The position numbers and the translations under genes were made by a program. Source: a bacterium (lineage in GTDB: Bacteria > Cyanobacteriota > Sericytochromatia > S15B-MN24 > VGJW01). From it: a stretch of DNA of 60,431 bases. Positions 8,545 to 16,276 of this stretch are shown one piece after another (within the stretch, counting starts at the first letter, position 1; the number at the start of each line of letters is the position of its first letter). The notes beneath the pieces were generated by a model that did not search any database, had not been told where the DNA came from, and saw nothing but the letters and a program-made list of their open reading frames with translations. The stretch is from the NCBI GenBank assembly GCA_021781555.1, contig JAJXWQ010000011.1:1-60431 (forward strand), in the 5' to 3' direction.

Positions 8545-9222
8545 CTAGCGGGTGGCCGGTGCCTTCTCGCCGATCAGGACGTGCTTGACCTCGGTCTGGT
8601 GGCCGCTGCGCGTGACCGCGATGATCTCGTCACCCTCCATCAGGACCGTGTTGCCCGTCGGGACCTGGACCGAACCCTGACGCAGGATCGACACCAGGAT
8701 CGTCTCCGGGGGCAACTCGAGGCCGGCAATGGCTCGTCCCACCGAGGGGGAATCAGCCGAGAGCGTGGCTTCGACCATGATGAGGTGCCCGTGCTGCATG
8801 GTCAGGTAGTGGACCATGCTCTTGGGGTTGATCTCCTGGTCGATCATGTTGGCCACCGCCGCGGTGACGTTGATGAGGGCATCGACGCCCATCGAGCGGA
8901 AGAGTTCCTCGTTGCGCGGGTCGTTGATACGGGCGATCGTGCGATTGACCTTGAAGATCTCCTTGGCGATCTGGCAGACGACCAGGTTGTCCTGATCCCG
9001 ACCTGCCACCGACACCACACAATCGGCGCGATTGCAGCCCGCCTCGGCCAGCAGGCGGGGGCTCGTGCCGTCTCCCGTCTGCACCATGACGTCGAAGTGG
9101 TCGGCGATCTGCTCGCAGACCCTGAGGTCCTTTTCGATGACCGAGACTTCGTGCCCCTCGGCCAGGAGTGTCCGGACCAGGTGGTATCCGATCTTTCCGC
9201 CGCCGACGACCAGGATGTACAC
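8545..9222 (-). CDS. TrkA-like potassium channel/transporter regulator (RCK_N + RCK_C)
   Basis: A 225-residue cytosolic regulatory subunit. The N-terminal Rossmann fold (VVGGGKIG at about 5-12) binds NAD(H) or ATP. The C-terminal RCK_C (TrkA_C) domain starts at about 140 and ends in the usual GD.I.. strand. Such proteins gate potassium transporters such as Trk/Ktr. The GTG at 9222 is chosen because GGAGAAGG lies 8 nt upstream and the Rossmann strand begins immediately. It follows a second RCK_N gene by 73 nt in the same direction, so the two form a pair. No potassium pore subunit is encoded nearby. Confidence 0.85.
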   Translation of the reverse strand: MYILVVGGGKIGYHLVRTLLAEGHEVSVIEKDLRVCEQIADHFDVMVQTGDGTSPRLLAEAGCNRADCVVSVAGRDQDNLVVCQIAKEIFKVNRTIARINDPRNEELFRSMGVDALINVTAAVANMIDQEINPKSMVHYLTMQHGHLIMVEATLSADSPSVGRAIAGLELPPETILVSILRQGSVQVPTGNTVLMEGDEIIAVTRSGHQTEVKHVLIGEKAPATR

Positions 9223-9295
9223 GACTAGATCCTTCTCCAGTTGAACACGGCCCCCGGCGCGGCGTTCCACCGCCCACGGGCTCCAGGGAAGCGGC

Positions 9296-9700
9296 TCAGC
9301 AGCCCCTCGAGAGGATCATATCGCCGATCTCTCGGGCCGCGTCGGCGGTGGGGCTGATGGGCTCGATGCCATGGCGCCGGTACAGGTCGACAAGCACCGG
9401 ATCCTCGATGCGTGCGATGACGCGGGGAACCTTGAGCTGGGTCTTTGCCACCAGTGCCGCCATGACGTTGGTGTTGGGATCGCGGGACACCGCGACGAAG
9501 CAACTCGCTTCCCTGACCCGGGCCCGAGTCAGGACATCTCGATCGATGCCAAGGCCCATGACCATCAGGCCCTTGAACTCCTGTCCGAGATTCTCGAGGT
9601 TGTGGCGATCGGGGTCGATGACGCCGACCTCCTGGCCTTCTCCCTCGAGCTGGAGCGCCAGATGAGAGCCCATCTGGCCTACGCCGAAAATGACGATCAT
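9296..9700 (-). CDS. Short TrkA-N (RCK_N) domain protein
   Basis: A 134-residue protein made of a single Rossmann-type RCK_N domain (MIVIFGVGQMGSHLA at the start). It lacks the RCK_C half present in the downstream neighbour. The two could work as a heteromeric gating ring. The ATG at 9700 has GAAGGA 7 nt upstream. A perfect TATAAT lies 43 bp upstream of the start. The divergent gene is an APC permease, not a Trk or Ktr channel, so the regulated transporter is unclear. Confidence 0.8.
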   Translation of the reverse strand: MIVIFGVGQMGSHLALQLEGEGQEVGVIDPDRHNLENLGQEFKGLMVMGLGIDRDVLTRARVREASCFVAVSRDPNTNVMAALVAKTQLKVPRVIARIEDPVLVDLYRRHGIEPISPTADAAREIGDMILSRGC

Positions 9701-9743
9701 GTACCGGTCCTTCGCCTGATGTGACCATTCACGCCAGGTCGTG

Positions 9744-9749
9744 ATTATA
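9744..9749 (-). promoter_or_regulatory. -10 box of the RCK gene pair
   Basis: A perfect TATAAT on the minus strand lies 43 nt upstream of the ATG at 9700. I see no good -35 hexamer at 16-18 bp. It falls in the short divergent region shared with the permease gene. Confidence 0.5.
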
Positions 9750-9794
9750 CCTCCGCTTGCACACGCGGGGCGCGTCGGAGTATCGTGGGCCGCC

Positions 9795-11750
9795 ATGGCA
9801 GCAAACTTGCCCATCCAGGTCGAGAAGAAGACGATGAAGCAGGCCCTCGGGCCTGGCGGGCTCTTTTCGATAGGCTACGCGAACGTCGGGAGCTCGATCT
9901 ACTACGCCCTGGGCGTGGTCGCGGCTTCGGCCCTGGGGGCGACGCCGCTGGCCTTCGCGATCGCCGGCCTCTTCTTCGTCTTTACGGCGCTCACCTACGC
10001 CGAAGGCGCGGCGATGTTCCCCGAATCGGGCGGTGCGTCGAGCTTTGCCCGGCACGCCTTCAACGAGTTCATCAGCTTCGCGGCGGGCTGGGCGCTCATG
10101 CTCGACTACATCGTCACGATCGCCATTTCCGCCTACACCACGGCGACCTACTCGGCGTACTTCTGGGCGCCGCTCAAGGATCCTCACCAGCCGTGGGGAG
10201 TGGTGTTCGCCATCGTCTTGACCGGACTCCTGTGCGTCCTCAACATCCGTGGGATCAAGGAGTCGGCTGCTTTCAACAACTTCTTCGTAATTCTTGACGT
10301 CTGTACCCAGTTCTCGATCATCGTGTTAGGGGCCATCTTGCTCTGGAACTGGCGGGTCCTCTTCAGCTACCCGCACGTGCCCGGCCAGTGGCCCACCCTG
10401 CGCGCCTTCGTCTACAGCGTCTCGATCGCGATGGTCGCGTTCACGGGCATCGAGAGCGTGGCACAGATGGCCGAGGAGGCCAGGGATGCCAGGAAGACGG
10501 TGCCCCGTGCGGTCACGTGGGTCATCGCCGCGGTCCTGATCATGTACGCCGGCATCAACGGCGTGGCCTTCAGCGCCCTCAACCCGCACGTCCTCGGCAC
10601 GACCTACCAGCTCGATCCGGTCCAGGGCATCACCCACGCCCTCGGCATGAGGATGCCCATCCTCGAGACCATCCTGCGGCCGTGGATCGCCGTCCTGGCG
10701 GCGTCGATCCTCATCATCGCCACGAACGCAGGTCTGCTGGGAGTCTCCCGGCTGGCGTACTCGATGGGCATGCACCGTCAGTTGCCAGGCGTGCTCTACA
10801 AGCTGCATCCTCGCCACAACACGCCGTATCTCGCCATCCTGTTCTATACGGCGATCACGGTCTTGTTGCTGGCCACGGGATTCTTTACGCCGAGCTTGAT
10901 GGAGAACCTGGCCGATCTGTACAGCTTCGGGGCCTTGCTGGCCTTCATCGTCGCGCATGCGGCCATCATCTCGCTCCGCATCAAGCAGCCGGATCTCGAG
11001 CGTACCTTCAAGCTGCCCCTCAACATCCGGTTCAGGGGTAGCGCGATCCCGCTCACGGCGATCCTCGGTTTCGTGGCCACGGTTACCACGTGGCTGGTGG
11101 TTGTCGTCTTGCATCCGTGGGGACGAACGGCGGGGTTCCTGTGGCTGGGAGTCGGCATCGTCATGTACGCCTTCCATCGCCAGCGCGAGGAGCTGCCGCT
11201 CACTACGACGGTGGTCATGACGGGTGTCGAACCGCTGCTGGTGCCGATGGCGCTCAAGGTGATCCTGGTGCCGACCATCGGGACGGCCTTCTCGGAGGAG
11301 ATGATCGCGGTCGCCTGCCGGCTCTCCAAGCGCGAGAGGGCGACCGTCAAGGCCATCTACATCTACGAGGTGCCCATGTCCTTGCCGCCCGATGCTCAGC
11401 CGGTGGTCGAGATCGAGCGAGCGCAGGGCATCCTGACCCGGGCGTTGCAGATCGGCGAGGGTCTGGGGGTCAACCTCGAGATCCAGTTCTTGCAAGGCCG
11501 CAGGGCGGGAGAGATCATCGTGGACGAGGCCGAGCGGATGAAGGCCGACGTCATCTTGATGGGGCTCAATCCGACCGACAAGCTGCGGCCCTCGGCCACC
11601 ATCGGCCGGACCGTGGATTATGTCCTCAAGAAAGCCCGGTGCCGCGTGCTCCTCAACCGCCCGCCTCGCGCGACCCCGATCTCCGCCTCGACCCTGCAGC
11701 CTGGCGAGGCCAGGACCTCGCCGATCTCGGCAGGCAGCGAGTTCCTGTGA
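9795..11750 (+). CDS. APC-family amino-acid permease with C-terminal Usp domain
   Basis: A 651-residue inner-membrane transporter. About twelve membrane helices run from residue 20 to 455; the first helix region has the APC-type glycine-rich start (SIGYANVGSSIYYALG). The soluble tail (about 470-630) has the universal-stress-protein fold (VPTIGTAFSEEMI at its start and DVILMGLNPTDKL late), which usually binds a nucleotide. Substrate is probably an amino acid or polyamine, but this is not readable from sequence. The start at 9795 is the ATG that begins the amphipathic N-terminus; TATCGT lies 8 nt upstream and no strong ribosome binding site is seen. Its stop overlaps the next GTG. Confidence 0.85.
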   Translation: MAANLPIQVEKKTMKQALGPGGLFSIGYANVGSSIYYALGVVAASALGATPLAFAIAGLFFVFTALTYAEGAAMFPESGGASSFARHAFNEFISFAAGWALMLDYIVTIAISAYTTATYSAYFWAPLKDPHQPWGVVFAIVLTGLLCVLNIRGIKESAAFNNFFVILDVCTQFSIIVLGAILLWNWRVLFSYPHVPGQWPTLRAFVYSVSIAMVAFTGIESVAQMAEEARDARKTVPRAVTWVIAAVLIMYAGINGVAFSALNPHVLGTTYQLDPVQGITHALGMRMPILETILRPWIAVLAASILIIATNAGLLGVSRLAYSMGMHRQLPGVLYKLHPRHNTPYLAILFYTAITVLLLATGFFTPSLMENLADLYSFGALLAFIVAHAAIISLRIKQPDLERTFKLPLNIRFRGSAIPLTAILGFVATVTTWLVVVVLHPWGRTAGFLWLGVGIVMYAFHRQREELPLTTTVVMTGVEPLLVPMALKVILVPTIGTAFSEEMIAVACRLSKRERATVKAIYIYEVPMSLPPDAQPVVEIERAQGILTRALQIGEGLGVNLEIQFLQGRRAGEIIVDEAERMKADVILMGLNPTDKLRPSATIGRTVDYVLKKARCRVLLNRPPRATPISASTLQPGEARTSPISAGSEFL

Positions 11751-12310
11751 TCGCGCTCCTGGCGATGGTCGCAGCGGCCCGCTGGCCGCTGGGTTCATCC
11801 GACGTAGCGAGCCTCGAGAAGGGGGGGTACGAGACCCGGGACTTCCAGGACGGCGATGCCCGCGGGATGAGCGTCCGCTTCTTCGTCAAGGCTCCGCTGC
11901 ACGAGTGCTACGACATCCTCGCCGACGTCAAGGACATGCCCCAGTACATGCCGGGGCTGAACCGGATACGCGTGCTCTCTGCAACCGGCGACACCAAGAT
12001 CCTGCAGTACCACTCGGGCATCCCGTTGATTCCGGATTTCGTCCTGGCCAGGCACTTCGAGCCCGACAAGAGCATCACCTGGAGCAAGATCAAGGCCCCG
12101 TACAAGCGGATCGACGGGTCATGGCGGTTCCAGGCCCTGCCGGATGGAACCGTGCTGACGTACACGGCGGAGATCGACACCGGGCAGGTGCTCGTCCCGA
12201 GCTGGCTGGCCATCGCCATCGAGCAGCAGGGTCGTTCGCAGCTCGTCCACAACGTCCGCCGCCGCATCGAGTCTGGCGGCACCTGGGTACGGCCCGACTA
12301 CCACAAGTAG
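11747..12310 (+). CDS. Exported SRPBCC (START/COQ10-like) protein
   Basis: A 187-residue protein. It starts on a GTG that overlaps the permease stop (GTGA), implying translational coupling. The first 20 residues resemble a signal peptide or membrane anchor. The rest is an SRPBCC helix-grip fold with the COQ10/RatA-like pattern (VRFFVKAPLHECYDILADV, then MPQYMPG). Such domains bind hydrophobic ligands in a cavity. Ligand and role are unknown. Coupling to the APC-Usp permease suggests co-regulation rather than a shared reaction. Confidence 0.75.
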   Translation: MIALLAMVAAARWPLGSSDVASLEKGGYETRDFQDGDARGMSVRFFVKAPLHECYDILADVKDMPQYMPGLNRIRVLSATGDTKILQYHSGIPLIPDFVLARHFEPDKSITWSKIKAPYKRIDGSWRFQALPDGTVLTYTAEIDTGQVLVPSWLAIAIEQQGRSQLVHNVRRRIESGGTWVRPDYHK

Positions 12311-12329
12311 ATACCCTGCCGGTCGCCGG

Positions 12330-12535
12330 AAACGCTTATCGTGCTAGCGATTTTGCCATCTGCCCGGAGAGGAATGTCGGGTTCGGTCTTTCGACCGGAC
12401 CCGACCCACAGAGATTGGTTTGGAGAGGAGGAGCCACAGGGAGATTACCAGCGGTGACCTGACCGAGAGTCAGGTCACGCCGAGGGTTAGGTTGGAGAGG
12501 AGGTTCGAGGAACTTGCCAGCGGTCTTTTCTTTGA
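12330..12535 (+). other. Hairpin-rich non-coding stretch with repeated GGAGAGGA motifs
   Basis: There is no gene in 12311-12775. A 13-bp stem (12376-12388 with 12393-12405, one G-U pair, 4-nt loop) is followed by a perfect 10-bp stem (GTGACCTGAC at 12454-12463 with GTCAGGTCAC at 12469-12478). GGAGAGGA occurs three times in the single-stranded parts, just before the first hairpin, between the two, and after the second. The spacers around the second and third copies also share CCAGCGGT. This layout suggests a structured RNA or protein-binding decoy, but I cannot assign a family. Confidence 0.45.
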
Positions 12536-12539
12536 CACT

Positions 12540-12647
12540 CTAGGCCTTTTGCAGTTTGAACGGGTCCCTCTGCGCGGTCGCTTCGCTGCGCAACCGGGCC
12601 CCGTTTGACTCATCGGGCTCGATCCATTCAAACCGGGAGCACTCTAG
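12540..12647 (-). repeat. Full copy of the palindromic repeat
   Basis: A 108-bp copy, CTAG at both borders (12540-12543 and 12644-12647), in the reverse orientation. It belongs to the variant with the ATCGGGCTCGATCC segment. A second fragment of the other variant, with GCGGGGCCCCGTTTGACTCC, lies at 12714-12752 just upstream of the MFS gene. Confidence 0.9.
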
Positions 12648-12713
12648 TCATCGCCGAAGGGCCCCTCGAACATTCTTTGGTTCCCATTAAATCCTCATTC
12701 GGAAGCTCTTTGC

Positions 12714-12752
12714 GGGGCCCCGTTTGACTCCTTTGGGCCGAACCACAGGGGG
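12714..12752 (-). repeat. Fragment of the palindromic repeat
   Basis: A 39-bp remnant with the GGGGCCCCGTTTGACTCC arm and CTTTGGGCC segment, belonging to the second sequence variant. It directly precedes the putative promoter of the downstream MFS gene. Between it and the full copy at 12540-12647, the 66 bp hold nothing I recognise apart from an AT-rich TTAAAT. Confidence 0.6.
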
Positions 12753-12763
12753 AGACCCTGGGT

Positions 12764-12769
12764 TATCTT
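12764..12769 (+). promoter_or_regulatory. Putative -10 box directly before the MFS start codon
   Basis: TATCTT ends 6 nt before the ATG at 12776 and no ribosome binding site lies between them. This fits a leaderless transcript. Similar spacing is seen at 39594 and 42130. Confidence 0.4.
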
Positions 12770-12775
12770 GGTTCG

Positions 12776-14095
12776 ATGGCTCGAGTGTCACGGCCAGAGA
12801 TCCACGCCTGGGCTCTGTACGATTTCGCGTACACCATCTGGAGCATGAACGTCCTGTCGGTGTACTTCCAGCTGTACGTCATCAAGGACCTCAAGGCCCC
12901 TGATCTCGCGTACTCGGCCACGCTCTCGGGGGCGATGGCCGTCGTGGCGCTGTTGGCCCCACTCTTGGGGGCATGGTCCGATCGCCAGGGACGTCGGATC
13001 CCGCACCTGGCCTTCTGGACCGCGATCTCGGTTGCGGCCACGGCGCTCATCGGGCGGTTCGCCGGTGCGGGACCGGCGCTGGCACTGTTCTTCCTGGCCA
13101 CCGTCGGGAACCAGCTCGGCCAGGTCTTTTACAACGCCAAGCTGCCCGAGATCGCGGCCCCGGAGGCGATCGGTCGGATCTCGGGATACGGCATCGCCCT
13201 GGGGTTCGTGGGGTCCATCTCGGGGATGCTGGCGGTGCTGCCCTTCGTGACCGGCCACCTCTTCAGCTTGCGCCTGCCCCTGGCCGCCGAGGGCAACGTC
13301 GGCAGCTTCTTGCCCACCGCGATCCTGTTCGGCCTCTTCTCGCTGCCGGCGTTTTTCGTCATCAAGGAGGTCGGGCCCGGCGGAAGTCCTGGCGGCTCGG
13401 CGGCGCGACCCGTCCGGGCCGGTTGGCGCGAGATCTGGAAGGACCTGGTGTCGGGACGCTACCCGGGCGTGGGGCGGTACCTGCTGGCCAACCTGCTGTT
13501 CTTCGACGCCGTCAACACCGTGATCGGCTTCATGTCCTCGTACTGCGTCCAGGTCGAGGGCTTCGACGCCCGCAAGGGGGAGGTGCAGGTCATGCTCATG
13601 ATGGCGACCGTCTGGGCTGTCGTCGGGGCGTGGATCTGGGGCCTGGCATCCGATCGCCTCTCGCCCAAGCGCGCCCTCACGCTGTGCCTGTGGCTCTGGG
13701 TCGTCGTGCTCCTCGCGGCGATCGGTATCCGGGACCGGACCGCCTTCTTCTGGATCGTCGGACCGCTGGCAGGGTTTGCCATGGGGGGCACGGGCGTCAC
13801 GGCGCGGCCGCTGATGGCCGAGCTGGTCCCGGCCGAGCGCCAGGGCGAGTTCTTTGGCTTGTGGAGCCTGTTCGGACGGTTTGCCGCCATCGTCGGACCG
13901 CTGGTCTGGGGCGTGATCACGACCGGGCTGGTCAGCTGGGGAACGGTTCGGTACCCTGTGGCCCTGGGAGCCGAGCTCGCCTTCCTGGTCGCGGGGTTGT
14001 GGGTGCTCCAGGGCGTGCCCGATCCCCACCTGGCTCCAGCTCGCATCCCGCAGAGGGAAACTCCGGATGGACGGCTCGAGCAAAACCAGTTATGA
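12776..14095 (+). CDS. MFS transporter, UMF1/Atg22-like
   Basis: A 439-residue inner-membrane protein with about twelve helices. The N-terminal WALYDFAYTIWSMNV is the hallmark of the UMF1 (vacuole effluxer Atg22-like) family. The cytoplasmic loop after helix 2 has the MFS motif GAWSDRQGRR. Eukaryotic relatives export amino acids from vacuoles; bacterial substrates are not known. The start has no ribosome binding site but has a close upstream TATCTT, so it may be leaderless. The next gene follows after 55 nt in the same direction and has its own strong ribosome binding site. Confidence 0.85.
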   Translation: MARVSRPEIHAWALYDFAYTIWSMNVLSVYFQLYVIKDLKAPDLAYSATLSGAMAVVALLAPLLGAWSDRQGRRIPHLAFWTAISVAATALIGRFAGAGPALALFFLATVGNQLGQVFYNAKLPEIAAPEAIGRISGYGIALGFVGSISGMLAVLPFVTGHLFSLRLPLAAEGNVGSFLPTAILFGLFSLPAFFVIKEVGPGGSPGGSAARPVRAGWREIWKDLVSGRYPGVGRYLLANLLFFDAVNTVIGFMSSYCVQVEGFDARKGEVQVMLMMATVWAVVGAWIWGLASDRLSPKRALTLCLWLWVVVLLAAIGIRDRTAFFWIVGPLAGFAMGGTGVTARPLMAELVPAERQGEFFGLWSLFGRFAAIVGPLVWGVITTGLVSWGTVRYPVALGAELAFLVAGLWVLQGVPDPHLAPARIPQRETPDGRLEQNQL

Positions 14096-14150
14096 GTGCC
14101 AAGGCCTCGGGGCTGGTGCGGGCGACCCGGGCACGACAGGAGGTTCGGTC

Positions 14151-14777
14151 ATGACTTCTCGCTTTGCAGTTGGCCTTGCTGGCGCTCTGATTCTCGCATC
14201 GGCACTTCCGCTCCGGGCCCAACCGGCGGCCATGCACCCGCCGCTGCCGCCGGCCCCGAGGATGTCGGGCATGCCTTGCATGGTGGCGTCTGGGAGCATG
14301 CGATCCGGGATGATGCCCTGGGGGCGGATGGGCGCGGGGCGGATGGGCGCGGGGCCGATGGGAATGATGGGCCGCAGGTTTGCCGGGCGCCAGGCGCTGC
14401 TTGCCGAGGCGCAGGCCAAGCAGCAGGCCGACCTGCAGGGCAGCCTGCAGGCGCTGCTCAACCAGCTTGTCGGCTCGGGCAAGGCGATCGTCCGGGTGCA
14501 CCTGGAGCTCGAGCGGGCTTTTCGCCGCCTGCACAACACCCTCTACTCGCCGGTCAAGGTCAACGGCAAGCCGGTTGCCGGGCGCTTCGACGAGCAGGAA
14601 AGCTGGACGGTCGTCCCGCCCGGCGGCATCCAGCGCATGACCATCGCGGTGCTGCTGCCGACCAGTGTCGGCGCGGCCGAGGTTCCCAAGCTCGCCGCGG
14701 CCATCGCGGCTGCTGCCGGCCTGGATCCGGCTCGTCGCGACGTCCTCGCGATCCACAGGGTCTCGCTGGCACCCTAG
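14151..14777 (+). CDS. Secreted protein with FliF/YscJ C-terminal-like domain and Met-rich linker
   Basis: A 208-residue exported protein. The ATG at 14151 has GGAGG 7 nt upstream; the signal peptide ends near residue 24 (LPLRAQ). Residues 38-76 are extremely Met/Gly-rich. Residues about 98-208 resemble the periplasmic C-terminal domain of the flagellar MS-ring protein FliF: ALLNQLVGSGKAIVRVHLEL corresponds to the LL..IVG.GN..V.V...LD segment, and GGIQRMTIAVLL...AAGLDPARRDVLAI to the G.I.RLSVAVLVD...VG.D..RGD.V.V segment. Unlike FliF, it has no ring-building motifs and no membrane anchors. It may be an accessory to the flagellum or another ring, or an unrelated look-alike. The stop TAG is the CTAG border of a repeat. 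Confidence 0.6.
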   Translation: MTSRFAVGLAGALILASALPLRAQPAAMHPPLPPAPRMSGMPCMVASGSMRSGMMPWGRMGAGRMGAGPMGMMGRRFAGRQALLAEAQAKQQADLQGSLQALLNQLVGSGKAIVRVHLELERAFRRLHNTLYSPVKVNGKPVAGRFDEQESWTVVPPGGIQRMTIAVLLPTSVGAAEVPKLAAAIAAAAGLDPARRDVLAIHRVSLAP

Positions 14778-14941
14778 ACCTTTTGCAGTTTGAACGGGTC
14801 CCTCTGCGCGGTCGCTTCGCTGCGCAACCGGGCCCCGTTTGACTCATCGGGCTCGATCCATTCAAACCGGGAGCACTCTGGGCCTTTTGCAGTTTGAACG
14901 GGTCCCTCTGCGCGGTCGCTTCGCTGCGCAACCGGGCCCCG
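14774..14941 (-). repeat. One full and one truncated copy of the palindromic repeat
   Basis: Copy one is 14774-14881 (108 bp). It starts with the CTAG that ends the upstream gene and ends on CTGG, a one-base variant of the border. Copy two shares that tetranucleotide and stops at 14941 after the GGGCCCCG arm, missing about 44 bp. The stop codon of the convergent glycosyltransferase gene follows within 10 bp. Confidence 0.9.
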
Positions 14942-14948
14942 TCGGCGG

Positions 14949-16160
14949 TCAGCTCCGGCCAGCCGTGGCGACCCGCGCGATCGCCTCCCGGTAAACCTCC
15001 TCGTACTGCTTGATCGACTCGGGGATGGCGTGCTTGGCCACGAGCTCCAGGCTCCGGAGGCCCATGTCGTGCCGGAGCTCGGGATCGGTCAGGAGGTCTG
15101 ACAGGCGATCGGCGAGGTCCTCCGCGTTGCCGGGCACGTGCAGGTACCCGTTGACCCCGTGGTGAACGATCTCGGGAATCGCCAGGGCGTTGGCTCCGAC
15201 CAAGGGCAAGCCGGATGCCGCCGCCTCCAGCAGCACCAGGCCCTGGAGCTCGGCCTCGGACGGCAGCACGAAGACGTCGGCTGCGCGGTAGACCAGGGGC
15301 ATGGCCTGGTCACTCAGCAACCCTGTGAGCGTCACCGCGTCCGACAGGCCCCGGCTCTCGATCTCGCCGGCAATATCGATCGTCCCGGTTCCGACGAAGG
15401 CAAAATGCGCCCGCACGCGCCGCAGCACGGACGGAATCGCGGCCAGCAAGATATCCACGCGTTTTTCGGGACTGAATCGTCCGCAATAGAGGACGACCGG
15501 CCGATCCTGCGGAAACCCGAAGCGGCTCCGGAGCTCGCGGATCTCCGCGTCGGACGACGGGGGGCGGTACCGATCCAGCTCGATGCCGTTGGAAATGGGG
15601 ATCGCCTGCCGGGTCAGGCCGTTGTCGTGCAAGAGATCGCAGGCCGTCACGGTCGGCGCGCAGACCAGGTCGCACGGATCGAGCATCGCCAGGATCATGT
15701 CCCAGAGGCCGTCCTTGACCGCCTTGAAGACGTTCGAGCCCTTGTCCTTGGGACTCCAGTAGTTCTCGGGAATGCTGTGGCAGGTGGCGACCAGCGGGAG
15801 GTTCCGCTTGCGCGCCAGTCGCACGGCGATGGCCCCCGCGTAGCCGGGCGCCTGGAGGTGGACGACGTCGGGCTTGAGGCGGTCCAGCGTGCGCTCGATG
15901 ATGCCGTCCGGGATGAGTGGGACGCGAACCGTGGTCTTGCCCGGTGCCGAGATGATTCTGAGGTCGGGGATGGAGCGGCAGCGGATGACCACGGTCTGTC
16001 CATCGCGTTCCACGTAGTGACGAAAGCCCTTGAGGCCCGGCGCGATCACCCAGACCTCGTGTCCCTGGAGCGCCAGTCCGTGGGCCAGTCGTCTGAAGGC
16101 GATCGCGCTGCCACCCAGCGTGGGCGGGTAGTAGAGATCTGCGACCAGCAGGATCTTCAT
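14949..16160 (-). CDS. GT4-family glycosyltransferase
   Basis: A 403-residue GT-B-fold glycosyltransferase that should use a nucleotide-sugar donor. The N-terminal Rossmann domain starts with MKILLVADLYYPPTLGG, typical of the family-4 acceptor domain. The C-terminal donor domain has CGRFSPEKRVDILL and the E-x7-E segment within PSEAELQGLVLLEAAASG. These resemble lipid- or polysaccharide-modifying enzymes such as diacylglycerol glucosyltransferases, but the acceptor cannot be read off. I chose the ATG at 16160; GTG at 16175 is possible. It is transcribed with the MFS gene upstream, 116 nt apart. Confidence 0.87.
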   Translation of the reverse strand: MKILLVADLYYPPTLGGSAIAFRRLAHGLALQGHEVWVIAPGLKGFRHYVERDGQTVVIRCRSIPDLRIISAPGKTTVRVPLIPDGIIERTLDRLKPDVVHLQAPGYAGAIAVRLARKRNLPLVATCHSIPENYWSPKDKGSNVFKAVKDGLWDMILAMLDPCDLVCAPTVTACDLLHDNGLTRQAIPISNGIELDRYRPPSSDAEIRELRSRFGFPQDRPVVLYCGRFSPEKRVDILLAAIPSVLRRVRAHFAFVGTGTIDIAGEIESRGLSDAVTLTGLLSDQAMPLVYRAADVFVLPSEAELQGLVLLEAAASGLPLVGANALAIPEIVHHGVNGYLHVPGNAEDLADRLSDLLTDPELRHDMGLRSLELVAKHAIPESIKQYEEVYREAIARVATAGRS

Positions 16161-16276
16161 CGACGGGCTACTCACCGGCCCATGCTACCGCAGGACCGGC
16201 CGGTGACAACGCCTGGCCAGCGACGAAGATCTGCGCCGGACCCTCGTGCCAGGGGTTCCCCGCGCGAGAGCGGTCA

